Assembly: GCA_964569425.1 (NCBI GenBank)
Contig: CAZMVD010000056.1
Coordinates: 1 to 24,131, forward strand
DNA from: JACQXM01 sp964569425
GTDB taxonomy: Bacteria > Planctomycetota > Phycisphaerae > UBA1845
Reading direction: 5' to 3'
Length of the DNA: 24,131 bases
Shown here: one piece after another, positions 22,225 to 24,131 of the stretch
Numbering within the stretch: the stretch's first letter is position 1
How the letters are laid out: each line of letters starts with the position of its first letter
Translations under genes and position numbers: made by a program
Notes under the pieces: generated by a model
Seen by the model: only the letters and a program-made list of their open reading frames with translations
Told to the model about the DNA's origin: nothing
Databases searched by the model: none

Positions 22225-24131
22225 TTACGGGCAGAGGGGGCAGAGCAATGGATCGGTAAACGGGTAGAAATCGCCCTGAAAAGCCTTAATGAGAAGGAAG
22301 ACGTCGGCAATGTTGGTCTGACGGTTGAGGCACGGGTCCACGCTGCTGACCGATTGCACGTCGGTGATGCTGACGTGCGGTGCACCGGCCAATTCCTGAA
22401 AGCTCTGGAGCGCGGCGAGAAAATCGTTTGTGTTGACCACGCCGTTGGGTTCATTCCATTCGCTGCCGTCGAAACTGCCGACGGTGTCTCCCCAGAACTT
22501 GGGGGAAGGTTGCGCGGTCGTCTCCACCGGCAGGGGAGGCGAAAACGTGGAGATGGATTCGGCCGTGCGAACTTCGTAGGTGGACGCGGGGACAATCGCA
22601 CAGTCGCCCACGTGCACGATCGGCTCGTTCCACACCCGAAAGACCGGAGAAGCAACGAGTTTGGCCAGCCCGGCGGCGTCCGGCGCAGACACCCATCCGA
22701 CGATGCCGGTCGAAAAGGGATAATACAACCCGGCGGCACGCGTCACCTGAAATGCCACGCTGCTGTTCCCCGTACCGGGGACGAATGAGATGTACCGGTT
22801 CTTTTCTCGATCGTGCGGTGCCGTGGCCGCGGCGGGCGGGACGACGCCGAACTGGAAATCCATGCTCGAGCCCGAGTTGCTGAGTACCTGAATACGGTTG
22901 TTGGTGACGATGATGTTGCCGCTCTGATAGGCATCGGTATTGGGAACGGTGGTGGCGCTGAGCAGCGAAACGCCGTTAAGTCGATAGAGGTCGGCTCCTG
23001 TACCGCGGTTGAGACCCTTTTCCAGGTGATACTGCCCGTCGGCTTGAAGCAGGGCGACTTTGTAGTGGCGGTTGTTTTCCGGCCAGCCGGCCATGCCCGG
23101 GTACCCCTCCTGCGTGTTGCCGCTTTTCTGCTCGTCGATGTGGAAGATCGCCAATCCGCCCTGCGGCAGCGTGCTCTCGAACCCGACCGGCTGGCGGTTT
23201 TCGATCAGCAAATACTCGCCGTTGGGGTAACCGTTGTTGATGCGGTAGATCACCTGGTTCGTCGCCACCTGTGGCGCGGCATACACGCCGGCCGTAGAAA
23301 TAACCGTCGGCGTAACCCAGCCCAGGGAGATCTTGCACCAGGCGGAGAAATGCGGCGGATTGAGCTGCGTTCCGCTGAACCCCCACGAATTGGCCATCAT
23401 GCAGAAGGAGCCGATGCCCTCGCCGCCGCCGTTGGTATCGTACAAGTCGGGCAAGCCGAAGAAATGCCCGGTTTCGTGTACAATGACTCCGATGCGAGAA
23501 ATCTGGGTTCCGCTGGTTCCCCACAACGCCGGCTCGGTGTGATAATCAAACACCTTGACGTTGACGCCCACACCGTTGGTATCGGCGCTGGTCCAGCGCC
23601 CGCCGGGAAGCTGAAACAGCGACCAGCGGTGCGACCAGATCCAGTTGCCGCCGCCCCCGCCGGTTTCGGCGCCGTATCCGGAGTGAATCACGCTGATGGC
23701 GTCGATGAAGCCGTCGTTGTCGGTGTCGAAGTCGCCGAAGTCGATCAACGGATCGACCAGGTCGAGGCAGTGCTTGACCATACCCTGTGAATTGGCTGGG
23801 TAGGAGCCCCCCAGTCCGCTGGTGCCGTTCGCGTAATAGGCTTCGGGCTGCGGCAGCGTGACCCAGGCTGCGACCGTGCTTTCCAACGTCATGATGCCGT
23901 ACGAATTCTCGGTGAAGCAATCGCGTACGCTGCCGGTCGGCGCCAACGTGGGGTGACCGCTGACCTGGTTGAACAGCACGTCGTAATCCGCCTCGGCGCG
24001 GGTGTGCGTGCCGAGGGTGTGGTCGCTGAACTTGCACAGAATGACGAGGTTCTTGACCGTGCCGGAAGGCGGCACCACGGCGGCCGCGCCGCCGTCGTCC
24101 GCTCGGAGCGCCGCCGGCGGGATCGCGCGGT
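22225..24131 (-). CDS. Peptidase M6-type secreted metalloprotease with dockerin-like tail, 5' end outside window
   Basis: The reading frame is open to the window edge, so the true start and signal peptide lie beyond 24131. The visible 635 residues begin ...GTVKNLVILCKFSDHTLG and include SVRDCFTENSYGIMTLESTVAAW, typical of peptidase M6 (immune inhibitor A-like). The zinc site is HETGHFFGLPDLYD (His/Glu/His at about 23478-23464). DTDNDGFIDAISVIHSGYGAE upstream is EF-hand-like and probably binds calcium. The C-terminal ~80 residues (SFDGSEWNEPNGVVNTNDFL..., NIADVFLLIKAFQGDFYPF) form two Asp/Asn-rich halves of dockerin-like type common in planctomycete secreted proteins. It is predicted to be an extracellular zinc endopeptidase. 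It ends 139 bases before the flippase gene on the same strand. Confidence 0.9.
   Translation of the reverse strand, partial: RAIPPAALRADDGGAAAVVPPSGTVKNLVILCKFSDHTLGTHTRAEADYDVLFNQVSGHPTLAPTGSVRDCFTENSYGIMTLESTVAAWVTLPQPEAYYANGTSGLGGSYPANSQGMVKHCLDLVDPLIDFGDFDTDNDGFIDAISVIHSGYGAETGGGGGNWIWSHRWSLFQLPGGRWTSADTNGVGVNVKVFDYHTEPALWGTSGTQISRIGVIVHETGHFFGLPDLYDTNGGGEGIGSFCMMANSWGFSGTQLNPPHFSAWCKISLGWVTPTVISTAGVYAAPQVATNQVIYRINNGYPNGEYLLIENRQPVGFESTLPQGGLAIFHIDEQKSGNTQEGYPGMAGWPENNRHYKVALLQADGQYHLEKGLNRGTGADLYRLNGVSLLSATTVPNTDAYQSGNIIVTNNRIQVLSNSGSSMDFQFGVVPPAAATAPHDREKNRYISFVPGTGNSSVAFQVTRAAGLYYPFSTGIVGWVSAPDAAGLAKLVASPVFRVWNEPIVHVGDCAIVPASTYEVRTAESISTFSPPLPVETTAQPSPKFWGDTVGSFDGSEWNEPNGVVNTNDFLAALQSFQELAGAPHVSITDVQSVSSVDPCLNRQTNIADVFLLIKAFQGDFYPFTDPLLCPLCP

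Overview
The window looks like a draft scaffold from a GC-rich planctomycete-like bacterium, probably from a metagenome. Three secreted proteins carry dockerin-type calcium repeats, two of them with Cys-rich 'GACC' modules and one also with a Kazal-like tail. GC-rich hairpin repeats are scattered between genes, and a 100-N gap marks an assembly join. The phylum is inferred from this style, not from a marker gene.

Layout. 1-690 is non-coding and full of hairpins. 691-4649 is a plus-strand block: an AlbA_2 (Schlafen-like) protein, a small unknown protein, a frameshifted small gene, and two translationally coupled membrane proteins. 4650-5313 is a dense non-coding stretch holding GCATTC repeats, a perfect 16-bp parS-like palindrome, a G/C hairpin, twenty copies of an 8-bp repeat and a TATAAT box. 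5314-6381 encodes an EamA/DMT exporter. At about 6.4 kb transcription flips, and every gene to the right is on the minus strand.

The right side holds a TPR lipoprotein (6466-7515), tRNA-Ser(GCT), and a large protein (8429-10891) with a four-Cys zinc ribbon and a PD-(D/E)XK-like C-terminus. That protein lies between two direct copies of a ~200-bp hairpin-rich repeat. A 45-bp tandem array interrupted by the gap follows, then a TolC-type lipoprotein, two large paralogous dockerin proteins sharing a 356-bp near-identical tract, tRNA-Pro(GGG), a tiny Cys-rich secreted protein with KPC repeats, an oligosaccharide flippase, and a peptidase M6 protein with a dockerin-like tail that runs off the window end.

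The best candidate for an undescribed system is the 8429-10891 protein. It is a single-gene, defence-like or nucleic-acid-processing candidate beside a tRNA, bracketed by direct repeats and with visibly lower GC than its neighbours. The secreted proteins, flippase and TolC-type protein suggest cell-surface and export functions, but no complete pathway is visible.
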